From Streptomyces sp. NBC_00461 (GTDB lineage: Bacteria; Actinomycetota; Actinomycetes; Streptomycetales; Streptomycetaceae), in assembly GCF_036013935.1 (NCBI RefSeq), contig NZ_CP107902.1:8093001-8157000 (forward strand): DNA of 64,000 nucleotides. Reading direction: 5' to 3'. Within the stretch, counting starts at the first letter, position 1, and each line of letters starts with the position of its first letter. Under the pieces are notes generated by a model, which saw only the letters and a list, made by a program, of their open reading frames with translations, ran no database searches and was not told the DNA's origin. The translations under genes were made by a program, and so were the position numbers. Shown piece by piece: positions 24,794-33,951 of this stretch.

Positions 24794-26659
24794 TTAGTGG
24801 CTGCCGCTCACATGGTCCATGGGCAGCCACAGGACGGTGTCCCGCCTGGAGGAGTCACGGCCGGCGAGTTCCTCGTCGCTCAGCGCCCGGTCCCACACGC
24901 GGACGTCGTCGATCGCACCGGTGAAGAAGGCCCGGCTGTCCATGCGCTGCCCGATGTGCACGCCGAACGGCGAGTTGCGGCTGACCGACCCCGGTACGTC
25001 CGCGGCGCTCGACTGCACCCCGTCGACGGCGATCGTCAATTGGCCCCCGCCGCGCCGCAACGTCAGGTGGTGCCACCGGCCGTCATTGTGGGCGCCGGCC
25101 GCGCGGACGGACACCGACCGCGGGGCCGAAGCGCCGTCGCGCACGGTGATCAGGCCCTGGATACGGTCGCTCGCGGGTTCGCCGCGCAGCCAGACCTGGG
25201 GCTGAGTGGTGCCGATCCCGCCCATCCACAGCAGCGGCTGCTCACCGCCGGCAGCCGTGTACCGGAACCACAGCGATGCCGTGAAGTCCTTGGTACCGAG
25301 CGGGAGTTCATCGCGATACGGCAGCCGTACGGCGTCGTCGGCACCGTCGAACTCCAGCGCCCCGCCGAACACGCCGTCCGTCCTGCGGGCGCCGCCCAGC
25401 ACGGCCGCGGGCTCGGCGTGCGGAGCGCGGTCCACTGTGGTCGGATCGGGACCGCGGCGCGGCTGCAGCCAGTCCTCGGTGAAGCGGGCGAAGCGGATCT
25501 CGTCGCGCGCGTCGACGGCACCGCCCTCGTACATCAGCCCCACCATGTCGTGGTCGATACGCACCATGTCGGAGTAGCCGGACCAGTCGGCGGTGACGAC
25601 CGTGCCGCGGTCCACGCTGTCCCAGGTGCGTCCGCCGTCGTAGGAGGAGCGGATCATCATGGTGCGGCGGCGGTCGGGGTCGCCGGGGCAGGACAGCAGG
25701 ATGCGCTTGCCCAGGCGGAGCGTCGCGCCCTGCACCTGCGGCGCGTAGAGGTCCGGCAGACCGCGGAAGGGGGCGGCGAAGCTGTCGCCGCCGTCGCGGC
25801 TGACCGTCTGGGTGCGGTGCCCGAGATCGGTACCGTCCTGTTCGCGGCCGCTGATCAGGATCGAGCCGTCGGTGCGCTCGGTGACCGTGACCTCCGAGGG
25901 CTTCTGCCGGAAGGTGCCGTCGTCGGCGATCGGCCAGGAGTCCGTGGCGCCGATCCGCCAGTGGTCGCCGCCGTCGTCGCTGACGATCAGCGCCGCATGG
26001 TTGGCGGTGACCCGACTCCCCTCCCAGGTCTCGGTGTTGACCCCGAGGACCAGCCGGCCGGCGTGCCTGCCGCGGGTGAGCTGGATGCCGTGCACGGGTC
26101 CGGTGGCGTACCAGGAGTTCCAGTTCGCGGGCAGGATCTCGGAGCGCAGGTCGCGGGGCCGGGACCAGGTGAGCCCGTCGTCGTCGCTGTACTGCAGGTG
26201 CGGGGTGCGGTCGCAGGGCACCGTGCAACTCGCGCCGTCCGTACGGCCCGTGTTGTACGTCTCGGCCAGCAGGATGCGGCCGGTGTCGCGGTCCACGACC
26301 GGTGCGGGGTTCCCGTGGGTGTCGCCGTCTCCGCGGGTGACGACCTGGAGCGGGCCCCAGGTGCGGCCGTCGTCCGTGGAGCGCTTGACGACGATGTCTA
26401 TGTCGGCGGCGTCCCCGCAGTTGAGGACCCGCCCTTCGGCGAACGCCAGCAGAGTGCCCTCGGTGGTCCTCACCACCGCCGGGATGCGGAAGCAGGCGTA
26501 ACCGGGGTCCTGGGAGGCCTTGAAGAGGACCTGCTGCTCGAAGTCGGGTGCGGGGGTGGGAGGTTGGGCGTGTGCCGTACTCGGCAGCGTGAGCAGTGCG
26601 GCCGTGGTGAACACGGCGGTGAGGGTTGCTCTCAGACGTGCGCGAAGACGTGACGGCAT
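24794..26659 (-). CDS. Secreted GH33 sialidase with LamG-like domain
   Basis: A 621-residue protein from ATG 26659 (GGCAGG about 8 nt upstream). The open frame extends far upstream, but only as non-coding sequence. Signal peptide to about residue 31. Residues about 38-400: six-bladed sialidase propeller with the FRIP motif (F57-R58-I59-P60) and Asp boxes STDDGRTWG, SDDDGLTWS, SDDGGDHWR, SRDGGDSFA and SYDGGRTWD. Residues about 420-600: LamG/concanavalin-like domain (FDGADDAVRLPYRDELPLG). It should release terminal sialic acid outside the cell. The propeller gene 10 bp downstream is its likely operon partner. Confidence 0.92.
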   Translation of the reverse strand: MPSRLRARLRATLTAVFTTAALLTLPSTAHAQPPTPAPDFEQQVLFKASQDPGYACFRIPAVVRTTEGTLLAFAEGRVLNCGDAADIDIVVKRSTDDGRTWGPLQVVTRGDGDTHGNPAPVVDRDTGRILLAETYNTGRTDGASCTVPCDRTPHLQYSDDDGLTWSRPRDLRSEILPANWNSWYATGPVHGIQLTRGRHAGRLVLGVNTETWEGSRVTANHAALIVSDDGGDHWRIGATDSWPIADDGTFRQKPSEVTVTERTDGSILISGREQDGTDLGHRTQTVSRDGGDSFAAPFRGLPDLYAPQVQGATLRLGKRILLSCPGDPDRRRTMMIRSSYDGGRTWDSVDRGTVVTADWSGYSDMVRIDHDMVGLMYEGGAVDARDEIRFARFTEDWLQPRRGPDPTTVDRAPHAEPAAVLGGARRTDGVFGGALEFDGADDAVRLPYRDELPLGTKDFTASLWFRYTAAGGEQPLLWMGGIGTTQPQVWLRGEPASDRIQGLITVRDGASAPRSVSVRAAGAHNDGRWHHLTLRRGGGQLTIAVDGVQSSAADVPGSVSRNSPFGVHIGQRMDSRAFFTGAIDDVRVWDRALSDEELAGRDSSRRDTVLWLPMDHVSGSH

Positions 26660-26765
26660 GGTGCGAACCTGCCCTTCAGAGGTCTGGACATCTGGACATC
26701 CCACGTCCAACGTCCGTGTCACAGAGGCTAGTTGGGGTCTCGGGAGCCTCACAAGAAGCGTGCGG

Positions 26766-27527
26766 CTACTCGACGGGATCGCGGCGGCGCAGTACCGGCA
26801 GGACCGGGAGTACGGCCGCGGGAGCGGGAGTCGGCGCCGGTGCGCCCGCGCCCGCCTTGCGGCAGACCAGGGCGTCCGGGTCGGTGGCGGGAACCTGGAG
26901 GCTGTAGCCGTCGGGGCAGGCGGGGCCGGGGTCGCCCTTCGGGCCGGGTTCCCCCTTCTCCCCTCTGGGGCCTTGGACGCCCTGGGTGCCATCGCTGCCC
27001 GAGCGGCCCTCGGGACCGGCGGCACCGGTGAAACCGTCGGCCCCCGCGGGACCGGGATCACCGGGCGGCCCGGACGGACCCGGGGAGCCCTCCGGCCCGT
27101 CCTGGCCCTCGGGTCCGGGTGGCCCAGACGGGCCGGGCTCGCCGCGCGGTCCCGACGCACCGCCGGCCCCGGCCGCGCCGCCCGAGCCCGTGGCCCCGCG
27201 CTCGCCCTTCTCGCCGCGCGCGCCGGGCAGGGCCGCGGGCACCCGGATCCTGTCGAGCAGGTCGTCGACCGCCTCGGAGGGATCGGGGGCCGCCGGGGTG
27301 CCGCCACCGGCCCGGACCTGGGCACGCAGGGCCCGCACGTCTCGGGCGAGCGTGGACACGGCCTTGCCGCGCCGGTCCACCTCGTCCTGCATCTGGTCGG
27401 CGCGGCGGTCGCCGGCATCGATGCGCGCCCAGAGGATCACGGCGACGCCGCAGAGCGTGATCAGCACGCAGACGAGGAAGACGCTGCGCCATCGCGGGGC
27501 GAGCAGCCGCTCGAATCGGGACCTCAC
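26766..27527 (-). CDS. Membrane-anchored collagen-like protein
   Basis: A 253-residue protein. A basic N-terminus is followed by one membrane segment ([20 protein letters not shown], residues 15-34), a coiled-coil stretch with heptad-like pattern (about 40-72), then 34 uninterrupted Gly-X-Y triplets (residues 102-203) rich in GPP, GEP and GEKGE, and a tail with a Cys pair (ACPDGY... ALVC). The layout predicts a trimer: coiled coil nucleating a collagen triple helix on the cell surface. The start overlaps the stop of the small membrane protein upstream (ATGA, 27524-27527). Confidence 0.8.
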   Translation of the reverse strand: MRSRFERLLAPRWRSVFLVCVLITLCGVAVILWARIDAGDRRADQMQDEVDRRGKAVSTLARDVRALRAQVRAGGGTPAAPDPSEAVDDLLDRIRVPAALPGARGEKGERGATGSGGAAGAGGASGPRGEPGPSGPPGPEGQDGPEGSPGPSGPPGDPGPAGADGFTGAAGPEGRSGSDGTQGVQGPRGEKGEPGPKGDPGPACPDGYSLQVPATDPDALVCRKAGAGAPAPTPAPAAVLPVLPVLRRRDPVE

Positions 27528-27796
27528 GGCGCACCTCCCAGTCGGTGGATGTCCAGCCTGAGCCGCGCGATCTCCGACTGGTCGGCCGCGTGCAGCGTGG
27601 ACAACTCGCTGATGCGCGTGTCCCGTTCGGCGACCTGGCGTTCCAGGCGGTCGCGCTCGGTCTGCAGCTTGTCGGTCAGGCTGGAGTAGCCGCTCAGTGC
27701 GTTCTCCCCGCGCTTGCCCAGGTACGCCACGGCGGCTGCCCCCAGCACGCCCGCGGCTGCCAGTAACGAGCCGAGCAGGGTGGTGCCGGCATCCAA
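27524..27796 (-). CDS. Small membrane coiled-coil protein coupled to the collagen-like gene
   Basis: A 90-residue protein from TTG 27796, supported by GTAGGAGG with a 7-nt spacer. A hydrophobic N-terminal helix ([23 protein letters not shown]) is followed by a charged coiled coil ([23 protein letters not shown]...[12 protein letters not shown]). The shape recalls holin-like or phage DUF2746-type proteins, but no family is certain. Its stop overlaps the collagen-like start, so the two products probably work together. Confidence 0.65.
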   Translation of the reverse strand: MDAGTTLLGSLLAAAGVLGAAAVAYLGKRGENALSGYSSLTDKLQTERDRLERQVAERDTRISELSTLHAADQSEIARLRLDIHRLGGAP

Positions 27797-27960
27797 GTGA
27801 CTGCCTCCTACTTGGACGACGGGTCGCACCGGTCGCGACCCGCAGAACTCACCACACACAACGAGCCACTCGCCAGCGGGGTGTGCCGCGCCTGTGGACT
27901 ACGCCGCACGGGTGGTGACGGGGCGTCAGGGCTGACGCATAGATGCAGGTTTCGGCATGA

Positions 27961-28194
27961 TCTGGCGCGGAACCCAACCAGGGGCTTCTCCTCTGCCGGG
28001 CGTGCGGGGTCGTTGCCCACGCCGACCGGAACGCTTCCCACAACATCGCCACCCGTGGCGAGAGCGTGTGCAATGCGGGGCGTGAGCACGCGTCCCTGCC
28101 ATCCCATAACGGGGTGTCTGGACGCAGGAGTCCACCCCAGCAGCCAGCTGGGCACTACCTCCAAGCCCGGTCCTTCAGGGCCTGGTCAAGTTGA
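27961..28194 (+). pseudogene. Remnant of an IS200/IS605-type TnpB (OrfB) gene, C-terminal zinc-ribbon part
   Basis: About 77 codons in one frame following a TGA at 27958. They carry the hallmark end of TnpB: LCRACGVVAHADRNASHNIATRG, that is the second CxxC of the zinc ribbon plus the ADRNA-xxNI block with the last RuvC-type Asp. The first CxxC (GVCRACG) is visible around 27890 in another frame, so the gene is broken by a frameshift as well as by loss of the N-terminal part. No intact tnpA or tnpB is nearby. The tail runs 9 bp into the end of the convergent oxidoreductase gene. Confidence 0.7.
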
Positions 28195-29109
28195 CGGGCG
28201 CAGGACCACCTTGCCCAGGTTGCTCCGCGATTCGATCACCGCGTGCGCCTTGGCCGCGTCCTCCAGCGCGAACTCCTCGTGCACGGCGGGCTTCAGCGAG
28301 CCCTCGGAGAACAGCCGCCACAGCTCCTGACGCCATCGCTCGTACACCTCCGGCTTTCCGCGGGCGATCCGCGCCATCTGGAAGCCGATCACGGACTTCG
28401 CGCCGACGAGAAGGTCGTACGCGTGGATCGTCCCGCCGCCCGAGCTGTACGCCACCAGGCGGCCGCCCGGAGCGAGCGCGGCGACGGCCGGGGTGAGCAG
28501 GTCGCCGCCGACCGCGTCGAGTGCGTAGTCGACGGGATCTCCCCAGCCCGGCTCGGCGTACGTGACGACCTCGTCGGCGCCGAGGGCCCGGACGAAGTCG
28601 GCCTTGCCCGGATCGGAGACGGCGCCCACCACGCGGGCCGCACCCCGTAGCCCGGCCAGCTGCACGGCGAGGTGGCCGACTCCGCTCGCGGCGGCTGTGA
28701 CCAGCGCCGTCTCGCCCGGTTCGGGGCGCGCCGCCTCCAGGGCCCCGAGGGCGACGAGGCCGCTGCGGACGAGGGTGACCGCGTCGACCGCGGAGGCACC
28801 TTCCGGTATCGGGGAGGCCATGTCTTCCCGCAGGGGCGCGAAGTCGGCGTAGCCGTGCCCGAAGCACAGTCCGGTCACGCGGTCGCCCGCGCGGAAGCGG
28901 GTGGCGCCGTCGCCGACGGCCACGACCTCCCCGGCGATCTCGCCGCCGAGCGGGATCGGCTCAGCGGCCTCGGTGACCTTGCGGACGACGGGGAGCGTCA
29001 CGCCCACCGCGTCGCAGCGTACGAGGAGCTCGCCCGGGCCGGGCTCCGGCACCGGGACGTCCTCCGGGAACAAGGGGCCGCCGGTGGACTCGTAGCGGAC
29101 TCGGCGCAT
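28186..29109 (-). CDS. Zinc-type/quinone oxidoreductase (MDR family)
   Basis: A 307-residue medium-chain reductase from ATG 29109. N-terminal GroES-like domain (PLGGEIAGEVVAVGDGATRFRAGDRV), nucleotide-binding TAAASGVGHLAVQLAGLRG and ALDAVGGDLL. No structural or catalytic zinc cysteines are seen, so it belongs to the NADPH:quinone reductase branch. It is divergent from a MarR gene with paired palindromes between them, a layout typical for stress-induced quinone or enone reduction under MarR control. Confidence 0.9.
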   Translation of the reverse strand: MRRVRYESTGGPLFPEDVPVPEPGPGELLVRCDAVGVTLPVVRKVTEAAEPIPLGGEIAGEVVAVGDGATRFRAGDRVTGLCFGHGYADFAPLREDMASPIPEGASAVDAVTLVRSGLVALGALEAARPEPGETALVTAAASGVGHLAVQLAGLRGAARVVGAVSDPGKADFVRALGADEVVTYAEPGWGDPVDYALDAVGGDLLTPAVAALAPGGRLVAYSSGGGTIHAYDLLVGAKSVIGFQMARIARGKPEVYERWRQELWRLFSEGSLKPAVHEEFALEDAAKAHAVIESRSNLGKVVLRPST

Positions 29110-29161
29110 GGCACCTCCAGGGGTCGTGGGAATGGATCCCCGCTGAAGCCGGCTGGATTCA

Positions 29162-29203
29162 TTGGGGATCCCAACGGTATTGCGTTTTCATTGGGAAGTC
29201 CAA
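29162..29203. promoter_or_regulatory. Paired MarR-type operator palindromes
   Basis: TTGGGGATCCCAA (29162-29174) and TTGGGAAGTCCAA (29191-29203) share TTGG-N5-CCAA and are 29 bp apart, close to three helical turns. They lie between the divergent quinone oxidoreductase and MarR genes and overlap the expected promoters, so autoregulation and joint repression are likely. Confidence 0.7.
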
Positions 29204-29226
29204 CGATTTCTCGCTAGGCTGCGGCC

Positions 29227-29685
29227 ATGTCCGAAGCCCCGAAAGCCCCGGAAGCCCCCCTTGCCGAGATCCGTTCCCTGCCCAGCTGGCTGCTCGGGCG
29301 CGCCGCCGCCCGTGGCCGGGACCTGGTGGCCGAGGCGCTGGCCGTGGAGGGGCTGAAGATGTGGCACCACGTGGTGCTCTCCGCCGTCCGCGACCTCGCC
29401 CCCGTCGCCCAGGCCGACCTCGGACGCGGCGTGCGGCTCGACCCCAAGGACCTGGTCGGCATCCTCAACGACCTGCAGTCCGCGGGCCTCGCCGTGCGCG
29501 AACCGGACCCCGCGGACCGGCGCAAGAACGCGGTGTCACTCACCGAGCCGGGTGCGCGACTGCTGAAGCGCTGCGAGCGGGCGGCGCGCACGGCCAACGA
29601 CGAGTTGCTCGCGCCGCTCTCGGCGGCCGAACGCGACCAGTTCATGGACCTGTTGATCCGGATCTCCGGTACGGAGGGCTCATGA
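29227..29685 (+). CDS. MarR-family transcriptional regulator
   Basis: A 152-residue winged-helix protein from ATG 29227: recognition region QADLGRGVRLDPKDLVGILNDLQSAGLAVREPDPADRRKNAVSLTEPGARL carries the typical DxRR wing. MarR repressors release DNA on binding phenolics or on oxidation; no cysteine stands out, so a ligand is more likely. The divergent quinone oxidoreductase and the paired palindromes at 29162-29203 are its likely targets. A hydrolase gene follows 16 bp downstream and may be co-transcribed. Confidence 0.92.
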   Translation: MSEAPKAPEAPLAEIRSLPSWLLGRAAARGRDLVAEALAVEGLKMWHHVVLSAVRDLAPVAQADLGRGVRLDPKDLVGILNDLQSAGLAVREPDPADRRKNAVSLTEPGARLLKRCERAARTANDELLAPLSAAERDQFMDLLIRISGTEGS

Positions 29686-29701
29686 CGGATAACGTTCCGT
29701 C

Positions 29702-30229
29702 ATGACCGCACCCCTGGCCCTCGATCCCGCACGCAGCGCCCTCGTCCTCGTCGATCTGATGGACCGGATCGTCGCGCTGCCCCTGGAGCCCCGCAAGGGC
29801 ACCGAAGTCCTGTCCGCCGCCGAGGAGTTGGCGACCGCCTTCCGTACGGCGGGTGCGACCGTCGTCCTCGTTCGGGTCGAACGCCCCGGCGTCGCCGAAC
29901 AGCCGCCAGGCAGCGGCCTCGCGGCCGGACTCGCCCAGGACGGCGACCTGGAGGTGGTGAAGCGCACGATCGGCGCATTCCAGGGCACCGGCCTCGACGG
30001 TCTCCTGCGCGAACGCGGCGTCACGACCCTCGTGTTCGGGGGCATCGCCACCAACCTCGGAGTCGAGTCCACCGCCCGCGCCGCCAAGGACCTCGGCTAC
30101 GACCTGGTCTTCGCCGAGGACGCCATGGCCGCGTTCACGGCCGCCGAGCACGACGCGTCGGTACGGCTGGACTTCCCACGGCTCGGCACGGTGGTGACGG
30201 TGGGCGAGGTGCGGTTCGTGGCGGGCTGA
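29702..30229 (+). CDS. Isochorismatase-family hydrolase lacking the usual Cys
   Basis: A 175-residue protein from ATG 29702. The family Asp (LVLVDLMD, D18) and Lys (VVKRTIGAF) are present. The nucleophilic Cys of amidase-type members, expected in a TDxCVxxTA motif, is Gly here (ATNLGVESTA). True isochorismatases such as PhzD/EntB, as I recall, also carry Gly there and use the Asp for vinyl-ether hydrolysis. It is therefore not a nicotinamidase-type enzyme and is either an ether hydrolase or inactive. It is 16 bp downstream of marR. A 15-bp tandem repeat follows the stop. Confidence 0.85.
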   Translation: MTAPLALDPARSALVLVDLMDRIVALPLEPRKGTEVLSAAEELATAFRTAGATVVLVRVERPGVAEQPPGSGLAAGLAQDGDLEVVKRTIGAFQGTGLDGLLRERGVTTLVFGGIATNLGVESTARAAKDLGYDLVFAEDAMAAFTAAEHDASVRLDFPRLGTVVTVGEVRFVAG

Positions 30230-30241
30230 CACCCAGGCGGG

Positions 30242-30316
30242 CGCAGAAGGGCTTCGCACAGCCAGGCCTGCCACAGTCAGGCCTGGCACAGCAAGGCCTG
30301 GCGCAGCAAGGCCGAT
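30242..30316. repeat. 15-bp tandem repeat, five units, after a stop codon
   Basis: Units at 30242, 30257, 30272, 30287 and 30302 follow the pattern CRCAGYMAGGCCTGG, with units 2-4 nearly identical. The array starts 12 bp after the hydrolase stop and lies in the 183-bp convergent gap before fdhD. No gene is seen in the rest of this gap. Confidence 0.9.
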
Positions 30317-30412
30317 CCCCGCGGCCGGTCGAACAAGCTGAGGCGGGGCCCCTGCGGCGCAGGGGGCGCTCCCCGCCGGCCGGGGCCCCGCCGCCGTGTC
30401 GCGGAGAGCCGG

Positions 30413-31261
30413 TCACCCCTGGGCGGCCGCGGTCCGCAGAGCGATGCGGTCCTCGCCCGCGTACACGTTCATGGAGCTGCCCCGCAGGAAGCCCACCAGG
30501 GTCAGCCCGGTCTCGGCGGCCAGGTCCACGGCCAGCGACGAGGGCGCCGAGACCGCCGCCAGGAGCGGGATCCCGGCCATGACCGCCTTCTGCGCCAGCT
30601 CGAAGGAGGCGCGGCCCGAGACCAGGAGGATCGTGCGGGACAGCGGCAGGTCGCCGTTCTGCAGGGCGCGGCCCACGAGCTTGTCGACCGCGTTGTGCCG
30701 GCCCACGTCCTCCCGTATGTCGAGCAGTTCGCCGTCCTCGGTGAACAGGGCCGCCGCGTGCAGACCCCCGGTCCGGTCGAAGACCCGCTGGGCCGCACGG
30801 AGCCGGTCGGGGAGGCTCGCCAGCAGCTCGGGTTCGACGCGGACCGGGGGAGTGTCGGCGATCGGCCAGCGCGCTGTCGTACGCACCGCGTCCAGGCTCG
30901 CCTTGCCGCACAGGCCGCAGGACGAGGTGGTGTAGACGTTCCGCTCCAGCGTGATGTCGGGGATCACGACTCCCGGCGCGGTCCGTACGTCCACCACGTT
31001 GTAGGTGTTCGAGCCGTCGACCGTCGCGCCCGCGCAGTACACGATGTTCTGCAGGTCGCTCTGCTCGGCGAGTACGCCCTCGCTGACCAGGAAGCCCGCG
31101 GCCAGCGCGAAGTCGTCGCCCGGAGTGCGCATGGTGATGGCGAGGGGCTTGCCGTTGAGCCTGATCTCCAGGGGCTCCTCGGCGACGAGCGTGTCGGGGC
31201 GGGTGGAGACGACCCCGTCCCGGATGCGGATCACCTTGCGTCGTTCCGTGACTCGTCCCAT
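30413..31261 (-). CDS. fdhD: Formate dehydrogenase sulfurtransferase FdhD
   Basis: A 282-residue protein from ATG 31261. FdhD moves sulfur from a cysteine desulfurase to the molybdenum cofactor of formate dehydrogenase. The CxxC needed for this is C115-G-L-C118 ([12 protein letters not shown]); other family blocks are [44 protein letters not shown] and [18 protein letters not shown]. It is the last gene of the formate dehydrogenase operon, 5 bp after the upstream stop. Confidence 0.97.
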   Translation of the reverse strand: MGRVTERRKVIRIRDGVVSTRPDTLVAEEPLEIRLNGKPLAITMRTPGDDFALAAGFLVSEGVLAEQSDLQNIVYCAGATVDGSNTYNVVDVRTAPGVVIPDITLERNVYTTSSCGLCGKASLDAVRTTARWPIADTPPVRVEPELLASLPDRLRAAQRVFDRTGGLHAAALFTEDGELLDIREDVGRHNAVDKLVGRALQNGDLPLSRTILLVSGRASFELAQKAVMAGIPLLAAVSAPSSLAVDLAAETGLTLVGFLRGSSMNVYAGEDRIALRTAAAQG

Positions 31262-31266
31262 GTGTC

Positions 31267-32123
31267 TCAGTCCCGGTTCTGTACGTGCTGGTAGCCGAAG
31301 CGGCCCTTGATGCAGAGGTTGCCGTGGGTCACCGGGTTGTCGTGTGGCGAGGTGACCTTCACGATCTCATTGTCCTGCACGTGGAGAGTGAGGTTGCAGC
31401 CCACTCCGCAGTACGCGCACACCGTCGTCGTCTCCGTCTGCGCCGACTCGTCCCAGGTACCCGCCGCGCGCATGTCGAACTCCGACTTGAACGACAGCGC
31501 TCCCGTGGGGCACACCTCGATGCAGTTGCCGCAGTACACGCACGCCGAGTCGGTGAGCGGGGCATCGTGCTCGACGGCGATACGGGCGTCGAATCCGCGG
31601 CCGGAGACCGAGATCGCGAACGAGTTCTGCCACTGGTCGCCGCAGGCGTCCACGCACTTGTAGCAGAGGATGCACTTGTCGTAGTCGCGCACATACAGAT
31701 CGTTGTCGACCCTGGGTTCCTCGTCCAGGCGGGCCGCGTCCGGGCCGAAGCGGTCCGGTTTCGCCTCGTACTCCTTGATCCATCCGGCGGCTTGCGGAGT
31801 CGTCGACAAGTCGACCGAGGAGGCGAGGAGTTCGAGGACGATCTTGCGGCTGTGGCGGGCCCGTTCCGTGCCGGTGCGGACCTCCATGCCGGGCTCGGCC
31901 CTGCGGGAGCAGGCCGGGACCAGGGTGCGCGAGCCCTCGACCTCGACGACGCACACACGGCAGGCGTTCTTGGGCGTGAGCGTGTCGCCCTGGCAGAGGG
32001 TCGGCACGTCCTTTCCGGCCGCCCGGCAGGCGTCGAGGATCGTCGAACCCTCGGGCGCCCGCACCGGCTCCCCGTCGATCGTGAACTCCAGCAGCCGGCG
32101 CGGGATCCCCAGCGGTGTCACGG

Positions 32124-32127
<4 letters not shown>
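31267..32127 (-). CDS. Fe-S N-terminal part of NAD-type formate dehydrogenase large subunit
   Basis: A 286-residue protein from ATG 32127. Order of domains: [2Fe-2S] ferredoxin/NuoG-like ([15 protein letters not shown]... NACRVC), NuoG His/Cys-type region, two 4Fe-4S sites ([13 protein letters not shown] and [14 protein letters not shown]), and a final molybdopterin Fe4S4 domain ([15 protein letters not shown]... NLCIKG). In FdsA/FdhA-type enzymes all of this is the N-terminal third of one chain; here it is a separate gene, with the catalytic part encoded at 33952-35871. The 4-bp overlap with the diaphorase gene (32124-32127) supports a common complex. Confidence 0.88.
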
Positions 32128-33950
<1,823 letters not shown>

Positions 33951-33951
33951 A

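Noticed and set aside
26660..27418. Upstream extension of the sialidase frame by 253 codons
   Set aside because: It runs antisense-like through the collagen-like gene region on the same strand in another frame, and the signal peptide and FRIP region start right after ATG 26659.
27797..27960. Small gene between the coiled-coil protein and the TnpB remnant
   Set aside because: Open frames there have no ribosome-binding site and contain the broken first zinc-ribbon motif, so they are read as part of the relic.
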